64,000 nucleotides of DNA from Enhydrobacter sp. GTDB taxonomy: Bacteria > Pseudomonadota > Alphaproteobacteria > Reyranellales > Reyranellaceae. The notes below the pieces were generated by a model. That model had not been told where the DNA came from and made no database searches. It worked only from the letters and a program-made list of their open reading frames with translations. The position numbers were made by a program, and so were the translations under genes. Below, one piece after another: positions 62,467-64,000 of the stretch (the first letter of the stretch is position 1; every line of letters begins with the position of its first letter). The stretch spans positions 1,612,001-1,676,000 of the forward strand of contig NZ_CP126889.1 of assembly GCF_030246845.1 (NCBI RefSeq), in the 5' to 3' direction.

Positions 62467-63081
62467 ATGGACAAGTTCACGACGCTGCGCGGCGTCGCCG
62501 CGCCGCTGCCGATGGTCAATATCGACACCGATATGATCATCCCGAAGAATTTCCTGAAGACCATCAAGCGCACGGGCCTGAAGGACGGGCTGTTCTACGA
62601 GCTGCGCTGGACGGCCGACGGCCAGAAGAAGGATTTCGTCCTCGACCAGCCGGCCTACCAGAACGCCAAGATCATCGTCGCCGGCCCCAATTTCGGCTGC
62701 GGCTCGAGCCGCGAGCACGCCCCCTGGGCGCTGCTCGACTTCGGCATCCGCTGCATCATTTCCGAGAACTTCGCCGACATCTTCTACAACAACTGCTTCA
62801 AGAACGGCATCCTGCCGATCAAGGTGCCGAAGGACGTGATCGCCAAGCTGATGGACGATGCGAGCCGCGGCTCCAACGCCATCATCGAGATCGACCTCGA
62901 GAAGCAGGAGATCAAGGGGCCCGACGGCGGCACCATCCACTTCGACATCGATCCCTTCCGCAAGCACTGCCTGCTGAACGGCCTCGACGACATCGGCCTC
63001 ACCATGGAGAAGAAGGCGGAGATCGACGCCTTCGAGGCGCGCCAGAAGGAAGCCCAGCCCTGGCTGCATTCCGCGGCCTGA
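62467..63081 (+). CDS. leuD: 3-isopropylmalate dehydratase small subunit
   Basis: A 204-residue partner of Leu[41 protein letters not shown] and [19 protein letters not shown] are the family blocks (swivelling domain with substrate Ser/Arg). Full length. Followed by leuB after 28 bp. Confidence 0.96.
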   Translation: MDKFTTLRGVAAPLPMVNIDTDMIIPKNFLKTIKRTGLKDGLFYELRWTADGQKKDFVLDQPAYQNAKIIVAGPNFGCGSSREHAPWALLDFGIRCIISENFADIFYNNCFKNGILPIKVPKDVIAKLMDDASRGSNAIIEIDLEKQEIKGPDGGTIHFDIDPFRKHCLLNGLDDIGLTMEKKAEIDAFEARQKEAQPWLHSAA

Positions 63082-63109
63082 TAAAGCTTTAGCCCGAGAG
63101 AAGAAGACA

Positions 63110-64000
63110 ATGGCGTCAAACCGCAATCTGCTGGTGCTGCCCGGCGACGGCATCGGCCCCGAAGTCATGAACGAGGTGCGCAAGATCATCGCCTGGATGG
63201 GCAGGAAGCGCGCCGTCGGCTTCGACATCAGGGAAGACGTGGTGGGCGGCGCGGCGATCGACAGGCACGGCGTGCCGCTTTCCGACGATACCATGAAGGC
63301 GGCGCTGGAGGCCGATGCGGTGCTGTTCGGCTCGGTCGGCGGGCCGAAGTGGGACAATGTCGAATTCGACAAGAAGCCCGAGCGGGGCCTCCTGCGCCTG
63401 CGCAAGGACATGGATCTCTTCGCCAACCTGCGCCCGGCCAAGGTGTTCGATGCCCTGGTCGATGCGAGCTCGCTCAAGCCCGAGATCGTCAAGGGCCTCG
63501 ACATCCTGATCATCCGCGAGCTGACCGGCGGCGTCTATTTCGGCGAGCCGCGCGGCCGCACGACGCTTCCTAACGGCGAGTTCGAGGCGATCGACACGCA
63601 GCGCTACAAGTCGAGCGAGATCCGTCGTGTCTGCGCCGTTGCCTTCGAGCTGGCGCGCAAGCGGCGCAACAAGGTCTGTTCGTCGGAGAAGGCCAACGTC
63701 ATGCACACCGGCGTGCTGTGGCGCGAGGAGGCGACGAAGCTGCACAAGGAGAAGTATTCGGACGTCGAGCTCAGCCACATGTACGCCGATGCACTCGCCA
63801 TGCAGCTCCTGCGCGCGCCCGGCCAGTTCGACGTCATCGTCACCGACAACCTGTTCGGCGACATCCTGTCGGACGAGGCGTCCATGCTGACGGGATCGCT
63901 CGGCCTCCTGCCCTCGGCTTCGCTCGGGGCGCCCGACGCGAGCGGCCGGCGCAAGGCGCTCTACGAGCCGATCCATGGCAGCGCGCCCGACATCGCGGGC
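63110..64000 (+). CDS. leuB: 3-isopropylmalate dehydrogenase (partial, cut by window end)
   Basis: The first 297 residues of the NAD-dependent decarboxylating dehydrogenase. [20 protein letters not shown] at the start, [44 protein letters not shown] (substrate Arg/Tyr), [20 protein letters not shown] (metal Asp) and [12 protein letters not shown] at the edge are all in order. Only the last 70 or so residues are missing. Confidence 0.96.
   Translation, partial: MASNRNLLVLPGDGIGPEVMNEVRKIIAWMGRKRAVGFDIREDVVGGAAIDRHGVPLSDDTMKAALEADAVLFGSVGGPKWDNVEFDKKPERGLLRLRKDMDLFANLRPAKVFDALVDASSLKPEIVKGLDILIIRELTGGVYFGEPRGRTTLPNGEFEAIDTQRYKSSEIRRVCAVAFELARKRRNKVCSSEKANVMHTGVLWREEATKLHKEKYSDVELSHMYADALAMQLLRAPGQFDVIVTDNLFGDILSDEASMLTGSLGLLPSASLGAPDASGRRKALYEPIHGSAPDIAG

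Noticed and set aside
62440..63976. Minus-strand frames of 357 and 286 codons over leuD and leuB
   Set aside because: Antisense shadows of well-recognised leucine genes.

Overview
The window looks like chromosomal DNA of a GC-rich alphaproteobacterium. The housekeeping order aroA-cmk-rpsA-ihfB, a TIGR02300 (FYDLN-acid) protein, an ispZ-ftsY-dapF cluster and an ffh-rpsP-rimM-trmD-rplS-leuCDB run are typical of that class. A Reyranella/Rhodospirillales-like host is my guess from gene style and order, not something I could search.

Left chromosomal arm (1-11,487). A MarR regulator and a two-gene molybdenum hydroxylase (an FAD subunit, then a fused [2Fe-2S]+Mo subunit that runs off the window) lie divergent from a CaiB/BaiF CoA-transferase. 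A perfect 20-bp palindrome sits between them. Next come an ornithine-cyclodeaminase-like enzyme, LapA, ihfB, rpsA with a strong terminator, cmk, aroA, a TIGR02300 protein and tRNA-Ala(GGC).

Island (11,488-51,973). The last 48 bp of the tRNA-Ala region are repeated exactly at 51,926-51,973, next to a P4-type tyrosine integrase. This defines an integrated element of about 40.4 kb. Tandem 9-mers with an 11-bp pitch (GGGGAAGCA) lie just inside both ends and look like integrase arm sites. The chromosome-side and island-side tRNA terminators are related and differ by compensatory changes. Cargo in order: a decayed SF2 helicase/small protein/DndD-like ATPase module; a frameshifted PAS hybrid kinase; small unknown genes; an ATP-dependent DNA ligase; an internally deleted IS21 element inside a small gene; a class III cyclase; an SRAP repair protein; two single-domain response regulators; a PAP2 phosphatase; a four-gene catabolic operon divergent from a TRAP transporter and followed by an IclR regulator; then a 'graveyard' with a VOC gene split by IS256, an HWE kinase plus receiver, an L,D-transpeptidase, an IS91-like element with its own tyrosine recombinase, an IS630, a PPOX-fold protein, a second inverted IS256 and the integrase.

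Right chromosomal arm (51,974-64,000). YciB/IspZ, FtsY, DapF and a glycosyltransferase-like protein form a leftward cluster. A DsbA-fold isomerase and a CPBP protease lie between it and a rightward ffh-rpsP-rimM-trmD-rplS-leuC-RDD-leuD-leuB run. The leuB gene is cut by the window end.

How the parts work together. The most coherent accessory unit is 28.1-36.8 kb: TRAP uptake of an organic acid, then a D-aminoacylase-type amidohydrolase, a CoA-transferase, a TIM-barrel amidohydrolase and an alpha/beta hydrolase, with a perfect TTCACATATGTGAA palindrome in the divergent promoter region and an IclR gene at the end. Most other island cargo is damaged, so the element looks old or heavily rearranged, although its integrase and ends appear intact.
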